Shown here piece by piece: positions 11,279-20,178 of a DNA stretch of 64,000 nucleotides. The number at the start of each line of letters is the position of its first letter. Position 1 is the stretch's first letter. A model generated the notes under the pieces. It was given only the letters and a program-made list of their open reading frames with translations, was not told where the DNA came from and searched no databases. Origin of the DNA: Pseudomonas sp. IB20 (GTDB lineage Bacteria > Pseudomonadota > Gammaproteobacteria > Pseudomonadales > Pseudomonadaceae); NCBI RefSeq assembly GCF_009707325.1, contig NZ_CP046103.1:4412744-4476743 (forward strand), in the 5' to 3' direction. The translations under genes and the position numbers were made by a program.

Positions 11279-11660
11279 AGGGCGCCTTTGTGTCGATGTT
11301 GTCGGCCTTAGTTGCGCCACCAGCCAGCAGGCCGTCAGCGGAAACAGCGGTAACACCTTTGATTTTCTTGGTGATCGCTACGGCAGTGGCTTTCTGCGAG
11401 TCAGAGATAGCAACTGTCGAGGACAGCGAAACCACGCCTTTGTTGGTTTCAACCTTGATGTCCGAGCCAGGAATACCTTTTTCAGTCAGCAGGTCAGCTT
11501 TGACTTTGGTGGTGATCCAAGTATCCGAAGTGGACTCTTTGGCTTTGGTCACTTCGCCAGCGGCCAGGGTCATTGGAGCTTGGGAAGTCTGAGCAAAGGC
11601 CACGTTAGCACCCATGGCCAGGGTCAGAGCGGTAGCAGTAGCGAGAGCGAACTTCTTCAT
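11277..11660 (-). CDS. Exported BON-domain protein, OsmY-like
   Basis: The 127 residues start with a signal peptide (MKKFALATATALTLAMGANVAFA, cleaved near AFA-Q), followed by one BON domain (about 45-110) with the motif TNKGVVSLSSTV. BON domains bind phospholipid surfaces, and OsmY-type proteins are periplasmic stress proteins. The ATG has ACAGGAGTT upstream. The frame ends at TGA just before a second, highly similar BON domain in the next frame. A sigma-54-like promoter lies about 70 bases upstream. Confidence 0.85.
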   Translation of the reverse strand: MKKFALATATALTLAMGANVAFAQTSQAPMTLAAGEVTKAKESTSDTWITTKVKADLLTEKGIPGSDIKVETNKGVVSLSSTVAISDSQKATAVAITKKIKGVTAVSADGLLAGGATKADNIDTKAP

Positions 11661-11730
11661 ACGAGTAACTCCTGTTTTATTGAAAGTCTGCAGTGGGTAA
11701 ACCTTGATGCTGCAGCGTTAACAGGGATAT

Positions 11731-11746
11731 TGCAGACACTGTGCCA
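11731..11746 (-). promoter_or_regulatory. Candidate sigma-54 (RpoN) promoter of the BON gene
   Basis: On the minus strand TGGCAC-N6-TGCA matches the -24/-12 consensus TGGCACG-N4-TTGC: the -24 element is nearly complete and the GG-to-GC spacing is correct. The one weak spot is CTGC instead of TTGC at -12. It lies about 70 bases before the ATG. Confidence 0.45.
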
Positions 11747-11813
11747 ACTCACAGATACGATATAAATCCTTTTAAAACAATGAGTTATGAAATATTAAAA
11801 AATCCGGAATCGT

Positions 11814-11853
11814 GCAACTTGCATGAAGAGGACCCTGCCTGCATGCAAGTTGC
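11814..11853. terminator. 12-bp inverted repeat between pnp and the BON gene
   Basis: GCAACTTGCATG and CATGCAAGTTGC flank a 16-base loop. It lies about 90 bases beyond the pnp stop, in the gap before the BON gene. A T-rich stretch occurs some 18 bases further along the minus strand, so it may be the pnp terminator or an RNA-stabilising stem. A second weaker pair (CGCAGA/TCTGCG, 11879-11909) lies closer to pnp. Confidence 0.45.
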
Positions 11854-11944
11854 GGCTTTTGTATTTCTTTGAGCGCTGCGCAGATTGCTAGGTTTTCACA
11901 CAGTCTGCGAAGGGTCCTTTTTTTCAGCTTAAGCCTACGGGTGT

Positions 11945-14050
11945 TTAAACGCCCGAAGCCTTGGCTGCTGCTACGTCCTTGATGGACAGCTTGATACGGC
12001 CGCGGTTGTCCACGTCCAGTACCAGCACTTCCACTTCCTGGCCTTCTTTCAGAATGTCGGTCACTTTCTCAACGCGAGCGTCGCTCAACATGGAGATGTG
12101 AACCAGACCGTCTTTGCCCGGCAGGATGTTGACGAATGCGCCGAAGTCGACGATGCGCTCAACCTTACCCACGTAGATCTTGCCGATCTCGGCTTCAGCG
12201 GTGATGCCCAGAACGCGCTGACGCGCAGCTTCTGCGGCTTCTTTGGTTTCGCCGAAGATCTTGATCGAGCCGTCGTCTTCGATGTCGATCGAAGCCTTGG
12301 TCTCTTCGCAGATCGCACGAATAGTCGCGCCGCCTTTACCGATAACATCACGGATTTTGTCGGTGTCGATTTTCATCGCGATCATGGTCGGAGCATTTTC
12401 CGACAGTTCGGTACGGGACTGACCAATGATCTGGTTCATCTGACCGAGGATGTTCAGGCGCGCGTCCAGGGCTTGGCCCAGAGCGATTTCCATGATCTCT
12501 TCGGTGATGCCCTTGATCTTGATGTCCATCTGCAGCGCGGTAACACCTTTAGCGGTACCGGCTACCTTGAAGTCCATGTCGCCCAGGTGGTCTTCGTCAC
12601 CCAGGATGTCGGTCAGGATGGCGAACTTCTCGCCTTCTTTAACCAAGCCCATGGCGATACCGGCAACCGGCGCCTTCATCGGCACACCAGCGTCCATCAG
12701 TGCCAGGGAAGCACCGCAAACGGAAGCCATGGAGCTGGAACCGTTGGACTCGGTGATTTCCGACACCACACGAATGGTGTACGGGAACACGTCGGCGGCA
12801 GGCAGCATGGCTGCAATCGAACGACGGGCCAGACGGCCGTGACCGATTTCACGACGACCAGCACCACCCATGCGACCACACTCACCTACCGAGAACGGAG
12901 GGAAGTTGTAGTGCAGCATGAACGGGTCTTTTTTCTCGCCTTCCAGGGTGTCCAGCAGCTGTGCGTCACGGGCGGTGCCCAGTGTTGCAACAACCAGGGC
13001 CTGGGTTTCGCCACGGGTGAACAGAGCCGAACCGTGGGTCTTAGGCAGAACACCGACTTCGATGTTCAGAGGGCGTACAGTTTTGGTGTCGCGGCCGTCG
13101 ATACGTGGCTTGCCGTTTACGATGTTTTCGCGAACGGTGCGGTATTCGATTTCGCCGAAAGCTGCTTTGACTTCGCTGGAAGAAGGCTGGCCTTCTTCAC
13201 CGGACAGCTTGGCAACAACCTGGTCTTTCAGCTCACCCAGGCGAGCGTAACGATCGGCCTTGATGGTGATGGTGTAAGCCTGGGAGATCGCGTCGCCGAA
13301 CTCGGCACGGATAGCGCCCAGCAGAGCAGTGGCTTCAGGCTGTGGGGCCCAGGTCCAGGTTGGCTTGGCAGCTTCAGCAGCCAGTTCTTTAACAGCGTTG
13401 ATCACAACCTGGAACTCGTCGTGAGCAAACAGTACCGCACCCAGCATCTGGTCTTCGGTGAGCTCTTTGGCTTCCGATTCAACCATCAACACGGCTTCCG
13501 AAGTACCGGCAACGACCATGTCCAGGCTCGAAGCTTTCTGTTGTTCGTAAGTCGGGTTCAGCAGGTAGCCGGTGCTTTCGTGGAAAGCAACGCGAGCTGC
13601 GCCGATCGGGCCATCGAAAGGAATACCGGAGATGGCCAGGGCAGCCGAGGTGCCGATCATCGCAGCGATGTCCGGATCGGTCTTCTTGCTGGTGGAAACG
13701 ACGGTGCAGACGACCTGCACTTCGTTCATGAAGCCTTCTGGGAACAGCGGACGGATCGGACGGTCGATCAGTCGGGAAGTCAGGGTTTCTTTTTCGGAAG
13801 GACGGCCTTCGCGCTTGAAGAAACCGCCAGGGATCTTACCGGCAGCGTAAGTCTTTTCCTGGTAGTGAACGGAAAGAGGGAAGAAGCCTTTGCTTGGGTC
13901 AGCGGTCTTGGCGCCAACAACGGTCACCAATACGGTGACGTCGTCGTCAACGGTGACCAGCACTGCGCCGGAGGCTTGACGGGCGATACGGCCTGTCTCG
14001 AGGGTAACGGTCGACTGACCGAACTGGAATTTTTTGATAACCGGGTTCAC
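11945..14050 (-). CDS. pnp: Polyribonucleotide nucleotidyltransferase (PNPase)
   Basis: PNPase degrades RNA 3' to 5' by phosphorolysis and is a core part of the RNA degradosome. The 701 residues contain two RNase PH-like domains, with FFKREGRPSEKETLTSRL in the first. They are followed by a KH domain (about 550-610, RDVIGKGGATIRAI) and an S1 domain (about 620-690, VDFGAFVNILPGKDGLVH). The start codon is GTG, followed by AACCCGGTT, with AAGGTAGG upstream. It follows rpsO after 193 bases, as in most gamma-proteobacteria. That spacer is the likely site of RNase III-type autoregulation. Confidence 0.97.
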   Translation of the reverse strand: MNPVIKKFQFGQSTVTLETGRIARQASGAVLVTVDDDVTVLVTVVGAKTADPSKGFFPLSVHYQEKTYAAGKIPGGFFKREGRPSEKETLTSRLIDRPIRPLFPEGFMNEVQVVCTVVSTSKKTDPDIAAMIGTSAALAISGIPFDGPIGAARVAFHESTGYLLNPTYEQQKASSLDMVVAGTSEAVLMVESEAKELTEDQMLGAVLFAHDEFQVVINAVKELAAEAAKPTWTWAPQPEATALLGAIRAEFGDAISQAYTITIKADRYARLGELKDQVVAKLSGEEGQPSSSEVKAAFGEIEYRTVRENIVNGKPRIDGRDTKTVRPLNIEVGVLPKTHGSALFTRGETQALVVATLGTARDAQLLDTLEGEKKDPFMLHYNFPPFSVGECGRMGGAGRREIGHGRLARRSIAAMLPAADVFPYTIRVVSEITESNGSSSMASVCGASLALMDAGVPMKAPVAGIAMGLVKEGEKFAILTDILGDEDHLGDMDFKVAGTAKGVTALQMDIKIKGITEEIMEIALGQALDARLNILGQMNQIIGQSRTELSENAPTMIAMKIDTDKIRDVIGKGGATIRAICEETKASIDIEDDGSIKIFGETKEAAEAARQRVLGITAEAEIGKIYVGKVERIVDFGAFVNILPGKDGLVHISMLSDARVEKVTDILKEGQEVEVLVLDVDNRGRIKLSIKDVAAAKASGV

Positions 14051-14244
14051 GGTGTCCTACCTTCTTTGTGGCTCTTGGGGAACTTGTCTTCTTGCGAAAT
14101 TCTTGGGCAATGTCGGGAATCGGCCCGAGCCTGGTCCAGGGCAAAACGTGTATCCAGATAAAACTTGAGGCTGGGAGCCTGCCATGGGCCAGCGGGAATC
14201 CCACTGACACACGGCAGACAACCAACCTCTAGCGCAATCGCTGA
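14051..14244 (-). promoter_or_regulatory. rpsO-pnp intergenic leader
   Basis: This 194-base spacer separates the S15 and PNPase genes. On the minus strand GCTGG and CCAGC (loop 14) form a short stem, followed by CTCAAGTTTTA. AGCG-CAAT-CGCT can form another just after rpsO. In enterobacteria the equivalent leader is cut by RNase III and mediates pnp autoregulation. The position supports the same role here, but the stems are weak by eye. Confidence 0.35.
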
Positions 14245-14514
14245 TTAGCGACGCAGACCCAGGCGACCGATCAGAGCCTGATAACGACCCAGATCCTTGC
14301 CTTTCAGGTAGTCCAGCAGCTTACGGCGCTGGTTTACCATGCGGATCAGACCACGACGGGAGTGGTGATCTTTACCGTTGGCCTTGAAGTGACCTTGCAG
14401 CTTGTTGATGTTGTGGGTCAGCAGTGCAACTTGCACTTCTGGCGAACCAGTGTCACCAACAGCTTGCTGATAGTCAGCTACGATTTGTGCTTTTTCTTGA
14501 ACGTCGAGAGCCAT
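14245..14514 (-). CDS. rpsO: 30S ribosomal protein S15
   Basis: S15 (89 residues) is a primary 16S rRNA-binding protein of the platform of the 30S subunit. The sequence is typical: TGSPEVQVALLTHNINKLQGHFK, then DHHSRRGLIRMVNQRRKLLDYLK, ending IGRLGLRR. AAAGGATT lies at the right distance before the ATG. It sits between truB and pnp, the conserved order. The leader contains a hairpin that could mediate translational feedback by S15. Confidence 0.98.
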   Translation of the reverse strand: MALDVQEKAQIVADYQQAVGDTGSPEVQVALLTHNINKLQGHFKANGKDHHSRRGLIRMVNQRRKLLDYLKGKDLGRYQALIGRLGLRR

Positions 14515-14563
14515 GAGGCAATCCTTTTTTCAGGAAACCACCCAAAGGGCAGTCTCAACAGGC

Positions 14564-14623
14564 CAGGGACAAATCCCTGTATCTAAAAATGAGTGTTGAC
14601 CGTGCCTGTTAACAGCCACACTC
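14564..14623 (-). terminator. Two hairpins between truB and rpsO
   Basis: On the minus strand GAGTGT...ACACTC (14591-14623, 21-base loop containing CTGTTAACAG) is followed by ATTTTTAG, a plausible intrinsic terminator or attenuator after truB. A second stem, CAGGGA-TTTG-TCCCTG (14564-14579), lies nearer the rpsO start and may belong to the S15 leader. Confidence 0.5.
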
Positions 14624-14629
14624 GTCCGG

Positions 14630-15547
14630 TCATTCTGACCGAATCAGTCGACGCGGCGCTATACGCCCGTCTTCGCTCACTTCACCGATACCGATGAAGC
14701 GACCGTTATGATCCTGTACCCGCACCATGCCGAACTTCGGAGCATCCGGGGCACGTACCGGCTGGCCGTTGAGCCAGTAGAACGCGCTGTGCTCCGAGAA
14801 GTGCAGCAATGGCCAATCCAGCAAACCGCTGTCCGATGGCATCAGGAAGCGATCAACTGCTTCATTGCCGCCTTCGGCGTGTACGGCCTCCAACTCTTCC
14901 AGCGTGACCGTCTGGGCCAGGCTGAAGGGCCCTGCCTGGGTACGTCGCAGTTCTGCAACGTACGCGCCGCAACCGAGCTTTTCACCAATATCTTCCACCA
15001 GGGTACGGATATAGGTGCCTTTGCTGCAGTCCACGGCCAAGCGGGCAGTGTCGCCTTCACAGGCGAGCAATTCCAAGCGCGTAATAGTAACAGAACGCGG
15101 TTCGCGCTCCACTACTTCGCCCGCACGTGCCAGCTTGTAAAGTGGCTGGCCATCACGCTTGAGCGCCGAGTACATCGGCGGTATCTGACTGATTTGCCCA
15201 CGAAAACCCGGCAAAGCAGCTTCAATATCAGCACGACCAACGGTCACGTCACGAACCTGCAAAACATCACCCTCGGCATCGGCCGTGGTAGTGGTCTTGC
15301 CCAGCTGCATCAGGGTTTCGTAACCCTTGTCGGAATCAAGCAGGTATTGCGAGAACTTGGTCGCCTCACCAAAGCACAGCGGCAGTACACCGGTGGCCAA
15401 GGGGTCGAGGCTGCCGGTATGCCCGGCCTTCTCGGCATTGAGCAGCCAGCGGACCTTCTGCAAGGCGGCATTGGAGGTAAAGCCAATGGGCTTGTCGAGC
15501 AGAATAATGCCGCTGACGTTGCGACGGATACGTTTGACCTGAGCCAC
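14630..15547 (-). CDS. truB: tRNA pseudouridine(55) synthase
   Basis: TruB converts U55 of the tRNA T-loop to pseudouridine and also acts as a tRNA chaperone. The 305 residues include GHTGSLDPLATGVLPLC with the catalytic Asp near residue 48, PPMYSALKRDGQPLY, and the later CSKGTYIRTL. A C-terminal PUA-like region (MVRVQDHNGRFIGIGEV) ends the protein. It starts three bases after the rbfA stop and belongs to the nusA-infB-rbfA-truB operon. Confidence 0.97.
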   Translation of the reverse strand: MAQVKRIRRNVSGIILLDKPIGFTSNAALQKVRWLLNAEKAGHTGSLDPLATGVLPLCFGEATKFSQYLLDSDKGYETLMQLGKTTTTADAEGDVLQVRDVTVGRADIEAALPGFRGQISQIPPMYSALKRDGQPLYKLARAGEVVEREPRSVTITRLELLACEGDTARLAVDCSKGTYIRTLVEDIGEKLGCGAYVAELRRTQAGPFSLAQTVTLEELEAVHAEGGNEAVDRFLMPSDSGLLDWPLLHFSEHSAFYWLNGQPVRAPDAPKFGMVRVQDHNGRFIGIGEVSEDGRIAPRRLIRSE

Positions 15548-15550
15548 CGC

Positions 15551-15946
15551 TTACTCCTTGGCGTCTTCAGGTGTGGACGGGTGCTGGCTGTCTTCAGCCA
15601 CGGCGCGTTCGATCAGGGCCGACAGGTGCGCACCACGCACGACGCTTTCGTCGTAGTGGAAGTGCAACTGAGGCACGCTGCGCAGCTTCATTTCACGGGC
15701 CAACTGCATGCGCAGGAAACCTGCTGCCGAGTTGAGCACCTTGATGCTTTGCGCGATTTCTTCGCTGCTGTCCTGCCCCATCACGGTGATGAAGATCTTC
15801 GCGTGACCTACGTCGCGGCTCACTTCAACCGCGGTGATGGTCACCAGGCCAACACGGGGGTCTTTGACTTCGCGACGGATCAGTTGGGCCAGCTCGCGCT
15901 GCATCTGATCGCCGATACGTTGGGTACGGCTGTATTCTTTTGCCAT
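15551..15946 (-). CDS. rbfA: 30S ribosome-binding factor A
   Basis: RbfA is a KH-fold protein that binds the immature 30S subunit and promotes late 16S rRNA maturation and cold adaptation. The 131 residues include the N-terminal YSRTQRIGDQMQRELAQLI, the KDPRVGLVTITAVEVSRDVGHAKIF core and the RSVPQLHFHYDESV strand, all typical. It lies between infB and truB. Confidence 0.96.
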   Translation of the reverse strand: MAKEYSRTQRIGDQMQRELAQLIRREVKDPRVGLVTITAVEVSRDVGHAKIFITVMGQDSSEEIAQSIKVLNSAAGFLRMQLAREMKLRSVPQLHFHYDESVVRGAHLSALIERAVAEDSQHPSTPEDAKE

Positions 15947-16000
15947 GTCTTGTTACCTGTTACTGCCACACGGTGAAACCCGTGGGGTCTGAAAGCGGCA

Positions 16001-16034
16001 AACGCCCGGCCTGACAAAAGCCAGACCGGGCGTT
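16001..16034 (-). terminator. Hairpin between infB and rbfA
   Basis: On the minus strand AACGCCCGG and CCGGGCGTT form a 9-bp stem, with a further CTG/CAG pairing inside. Only a short GTTT follows, so it may act as a partial terminator or RNA-processing signal inside the operon rather than a full stop. Confidence 0.5.
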
Positions 16035-16105
16035 GCGTTTAGAGTCCGTACGCTGCGCGGGGCATTTGCATGCCCACACGCGGCGTGGCTCCTGAAGTGC
16101 GCGAG

Positions 16106-18622
16106 TTAGAGGCTGCGAGCAACCTGAACCTTCTCGTAGACTTCGATCTTGTCGCCAGCCTTGACGTCGTTGTAGCTCTTGACGCCGATACCGCATTCCA
16201 TGCCGGCACGTACTTCGGAAGCGTCATCCTTGAAGCGGCGCAGGGATTCCAGCTCGCCTTCGAAGATAACGATGTCTTCACGCAGTACACGGATTGGACG
16301 GTTACGGTGCACAACACCTTCGATAACCATGCAACCGGCGATCGCGCCAAATTTCGGCGAGCGGAACACGTCACGCACCTCGGCAACACCCAGGATATTC
16401 TCCCGTACGTCGCTGCCAAGCATGCCGGTAAGGGCTTTCTTGACGTCTTCGATAATGTCGTAGATGACGTTGTAGTAACGCATGTCCAGGCCTTCCTGCT
16501 CGACGATCTTGCGAGCGCCAGCATCGGCACGCACGTTGAAGCCGAACAGTACAGCGTTGGAAGCCAGTGCCAGGTTGGCGTCGGACTCGGTGATACCACC
16601 GACACCGCCACCGACAACGCGCACTTGCACTTCGTCGTTACCCAGGCCATTCAAGGCGCCGTTCAACGCTTCGAGCGAACCACGGACGTCAGATTTGAGG
16701 ACGATGTTGAGCGTCTTCTTCTCTGCCTGGCCCATGTTTTCGAAGATGTTTTCCAGCTTGCCGGCGTGAGCACGGGCCAGCTTGACTTCGCGGAACTTGC
16801 CTTGACGGAACAGAGCCACTTCACGGGCTTTCTTCTCGTCAGCAACCACGCTCATCTCGTCGCCAGCGTCCGGGGTACCGTCCAGGCCGAGAATCTCGAC
16901 AGGGATGGAAGGACCGGCTTCTTTGATTGGCTTGCCGTTCTCGTCGAGCATGGCACGTACACGGCCGTAGTTCGAACCGACCAGCACCATGTCGCCTTGG
17001 CGCAGGGTACCGTCTTGAACCAGAACGGTTGCAACCGGGCCACGACCTTTGTCGAGACGCGATTCAACCACAACACCGCGACCCGGGGCCGATGGAGTTG
17101 CTTTCAGTTCGAGTACTTCAGCTTGCAGCAGAACCGCTTCGAGCAGCTCGTCTACACCGGTACCGACTTTCGCCGAAACCGAAACGAACGGCGTATCACC
17201 GCCCCACTCTTCGGAAGTCACGCCGTGAACCGACAGCTCGCTACGGATGCGATCGAGATCAGCGCCCGGCTTGTCGATTTTGTTCACTGCAACAACCAGT
17301 GGAACCCCTGCGGCCTTGGCGTGCTGGACAGCTTCAATGGTCTGCGGCATCACGCCGTCGTCCGCTGCAACTACCAGGATCACGATGTCAGTCGCCTTGG
17401 CACCACGGGCACGCATTGCGGTAAACGCGGCGTGACCTGGGGTGTCGAGGAAGGTGACCATGCCGCGTTCGGTTTCAACGTGGTAGGCACCGATGTGCTG
17501 GGTGATACCGCCGGCTTCGCCAGCAGCTACCTTGGCACGACGGATATAGTCGAGCAGGGAAGTCTTACCATGGTCAACGTGGCCCATTACGGTCACGACT
17601 GGCGCACGGGAGAAGGTTTCACCTTCAAACTTCAAGGACTCGGCCAGGGAATCTTCCAAGGCAGTGTCGCTGACCAGGGTCACTTTATGGCCCAACTCCT
17701 CAGCCACGAGCTGAGCAGTTTCCTGATCAAGCACCTGGTTGATAGTCGCTGGAGTACCCAGTTTGAACATGAACTTGATGATTTCAGCAGCCTTGACCGA
17801 CATCTGATTGGCGAGATCGCCAACAGAAATGGTCTCGCCGATCTGCACATCACGCACGACAGGGCCGGTTGGGCTCTGGAAACCGTGGGCGTTGCGTTTT
17901 TTCAGCTTGGCCTTGCCGCGACCACCACGACGGAAGCCATCGCTTTCTTCGTCGGTAGTACGTGGAGCAACGCGTGGAGCAGGCGCTTTCTCTTTGACCG
18001 AGGCACGATGCGGAGCGTTTTTGCGCTCGCCATCAGCACCACCACCGCGACGATTGTTATCGTCGGCACGTGGCTTGTCCGGACGACGAGGTTCGTCGCG
18101 CTTGCGAGCGTCTGCTGCAGGAGCAGGTGCAGCGGCAACCGGAGCGGCCTCACGCACAGCTTCAACAGGAGCGGCGACCGCTTCAGTACCAGCAGGTTGC
18201 GCAGCAGTAGGCTGGCGACGCGCTTCTTCTTCGGTGCGACGCTTGGCTTCTTCTTCAGCCTTCTGACGAGCAGCATTTTCTACTGCGCGACGTTCTTCCA
18301 GTTCGCGTTTGCGCTCGGCTTCGATTTCTTCCGGGCTGCGCTGTACGAAGACTTTCTTCTTGCGTACTTCAACGCTGATGCTCTTGCTACCAGCAACACG
18401 CAGGGTGCTGGTGGTTTTGCGCTGCAATGTAATCTTGCGCGGTTCTTCCACTTTCGCCTTGTGGCTGCTCTTCAAGTGAGTCAGCAAAGACTGCTTCTCA
18501 CTATCGCTCACACCTTCATCGGCGGCGGTGTGCGGCAGACCTGCCTCACGCATCTGCTGCAACAGGCGCTCTACCGGTGTTTTGACCTCATCGGCCAGTT
18601 GTTTCACCGTGACTTGCGTCAT
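16106..18622 (-). CDS. infB: Translation initiation factor IF-2
   Basis: IF-2 is the GTPase that delivers initiator tRNA to the 30S subunit and promotes subunit joining. The 838 residues comprise an IF2-N domain (QVTVKQLADEVKTPVERLLQQM), a long charged Ala/Glu/Arg-rich linker (about 60-280), a second IF2-N-like segment, the G domain with GHVDHGKT near 346-353, DTPGHAAF, NKID and SAK, and the C-terminal initiator-tRNA-binding domains. GGAGAGAAG precedes the ATG. It follows nusA by 27 bases. Confidence 0.98.
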   Translation of the reverse strand: MTQVTVKQLADEVKTPVERLLQQMREAGLPHTAADEGVSDSEKQSLLTHLKSSHKAKVEEPRKITLQRKTTSTLRVAGSKSISVEVRKKKVFVQRSPEEIEAERKRELEERRAVENAARQKAEEEAKRRTEEEARRQPTAAQPAGTEAVAAPVEAVREAAPVAAAPAPAADARKRDEPRRPDKPRADDNNRRGGGADGERKNAPHRASVKEKAPAPRVAPRTTDEESDGFRRGGRGKAKLKKRNAHGFQSPTGPVVRDVQIGETISVGDLANQMSVKAAEIIKFMFKLGTPATINQVLDQETAQLVAEELGHKVTLVSDTALEDSLAESLKFEGETFSRAPVVTVMGHVDHGKTSLLDYIRRAKVAAGEAGGITQHIGAYHVETERGMVTFLDTPGHAAFTAMRARGAKATDIVILVVAADDGVMPQTIEAVQHAKAAGVPLVVAVNKIDKPGADLDRIRSELSVHGVTSEEWGGDTPFVSVSAKVGTGVDELLEAVLLQAEVLELKATPSAPGRGVVVESRLDKGRGPVATVLVQDGTLRQGDMVLVGSNYGRVRAMLDENGKPIKEAGPSIPVEILGLDGTPDAGDEMSVVADEKKAREVALFRQGKFREVKLARAHAGKLENIFENMGQAEKKTLNIVLKSDVRGSLEALNGALNGLGNDEVQVRVVGGGVGGITESDANLALASNAVLFGFNVRADAGARKIVEQEGLDMRYYNVIYDIIEDVKKALTGMLGSDVRENILGVAEVRDVFRSPKFGAIAGCMVIEGVVHRNRPIRVLREDIVIFEGELESLRRFKDDASEVRAGMECGIGVKSYNDVKAGDKIEVYEKVQVARSL

Positions 18623-18649
18623 GCACTTCTCTCCTCAGGCCGCGCCTAG

Positions 18650-20131
18650 TTACTCGAACCAATGGGCTCGGGCGGCCATGATCAACTTGCCGGCACGATC
18701 ATCGTCAATGCCGTCGATGTCGAGCAGATCGTCAATAGACTGCTCGGCCAGGTCTTCGCGGGTAATTACGCCGCGCACCGCCAGTTCCATCGCCAAATCC
18801 TTGTCCATACCCTCAAGCGAGAGCAGGTCTTCGGCCGGATGGGCGTCTGCCAGCTTTTCCTCAGTAGCGATGGCTTTAGTCAACAAACGATCCTTGGCCC
18901 GAGCGCGAAGCTCGTTGACGGTGTCTTCGTCAAAGCCGTCGATGTTGAGCATTTCTTCCAACGGTACGTAGGCAATCTCTTCCAGGCTGGTGAAGCCTTC
19001 ATCTACCAGTACCTGCGCCAGGTCTTCGTCGACTTCCAGCTCGTCGATGAAGTTGCGCAGGATGTCACCGGTTTCAGCTTGCTGCTTAGCCTGGATGTCC
19101 GATTCGGTCATCACGTTCAGGGTCCAGCCGGTCAGTTGGCTGGCCAGACGCACGTTCTGACCACCACGACCAATGGCCTGAGCCAGATTGTCTGCGCCAA
19201 CGGCGATGTCCATTGCATGGGCATCTTCGTCAACGATAATTGCCGCCACTTCAGCTGGCGACATGGCGTTGATCACGAACTGCGCCGGGTTATCGTCCCA
19301 CAGGACAATGTCCACACGCTCACCGCCCAATTCGCCCGACACTGCCTGGACGCGTGAACCACGCATACCAATGCAAGCGCCCTGCGGGTCGATGCGTTTG
19401 TCCTTGGAACGGACCGCGATCTTGGCGCGCGAACCCGGGTCGCGGGACGCAGCCATGACTTCGATCAGGCCTTCGGCAATTTCCGGCACTTCGATACGGA
19501 ACAGCTCGATCAGCATTTCCGGCGCGGTACGCGACAGGATCAACTGCGGGCCGCGGTTCTCGGTGCGGATTTCCTTGAGCAGCGCACGCAGACGCACGCC
19601 GACACGGAAGGTTTCGCGAGAAATGATGTCTTCGCGGGCCAGCAACGCTTCAGCGTTATTGCCCAAGTCGACGATCACGTTGTCGCGGGTAACTTTTTTC
19701 ACGGTGCCGGAGATGATCTCACCCAGGCGCTCGCGATAAGCGTCAACGACTTGAGCGCGCTCGGCTTCGCGAACCTTCTGCACGATGACCTGCTTGGCGG
19801 TCTGTGCAGCAATACGGCCGAATTCGATCGACTCGATCTTTTCTTCGACGACATCACCGACATTGGCGCCAGGATGCGTTTCGGCAACCTTGCTTGGCCA
19901 AGTTTCGATGGCCGGATCATCAAGATCGGCTTCTTCGACGACCGTCCAGCGACGGAAAGTCTCATAGGCACCGGTGTGGCGGTTGATTTCCACACGCAGA
20001 TCAACTTCGTCTTCAAAACGCTTTTTGGTAGCAGTGGCCAAGGCCAGCTCCAGCGCTTCAAAAATCACGTTTGCCGGTACGCCCTTTTCATTGGATACCG
20101 ACTCAACAACCAGCAGTACTTCTTTGCTCAT
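18650..20131 (-). CDS. nusA: Transcription termination/antitermination protein NusA
   Basis: NusA binds RNA polymerase and nascent RNA, controlling pausing, termination and antitermination. The 493 residues match the usual length: an N-terminal RNAP-binding domain, S1 (about 130-200), two KH domains containing KRIDPQGACIGMRGSRVQAV and GRGGQNVRLASQLTGW, then two acidic C-terminal repeats. I chose the ATG at 20131 (MSKEVLLV), preceded by GGCGAGGCG. An upstream in-frame TTG would add seven residues and is unlikely. It lies in the rimP-nusA-infB order. Confidence 0.97.
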   Translation of the reverse strand: MSKEVLLVVESVSNEKGVPANVIFEALELALATATKKRFEDEVDLRVEINRHTGAYETFRRWTVVEEADLDDPAIETWPSKVAETHPGANVGDVVEEKIESIEFGRIAAQTAKQVIVQKVREAERAQVVDAYRERLGEIISGTVKKVTRDNVIVDLGNNAEALLAREDIISRETFRVGVRLRALLKEIRTENRGPQLILSRTAPEMLIELFRIEVPEIAEGLIEVMAASRDPGSRAKIAVRSKDKRIDPQGACIGMRGSRVQAVSGELGGERVDIVLWDDNPAQFVINAMSPAEVAAIIVDEDAHAMDIAVGADNLAQAIGRGGQNVRLASQLTGWTLNVMTESDIQAKQQAETGDILRNFIDELEVDEDLAQVLVDEGFTSLEEIAYVPLEEMLNIDGFDEDTVNELRARAKDRLLTKAIATEEKLADAHPAEDLLSLEGMDKDLAMELAVRGVITREDLAEQSIDDLLDIDGIDDDRAGKLIMAARAHWFE

Positions 20132-20178
20132 CGTACGCCTCGCCTTTCGCAAGCCATTGGATCCGCGGGATCCGCGTC

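Noticed and set aside
12098..14161. Very long open frame antisense to pnp
   Set aside because: It mirrors the high-GC codon structure of pnp, shows no family similarity and has no ribosome binding site.
16070..18649. Long open frame antisense to infB
   Set aside because: Same cause: a shadow of the strongly biased infB coding sequence.
20132..20152. Upstream TTG start for nusA
   Set aside because: The ATG at 20131 gives the conserved MSKEVLLV start and the standard 493 residues.
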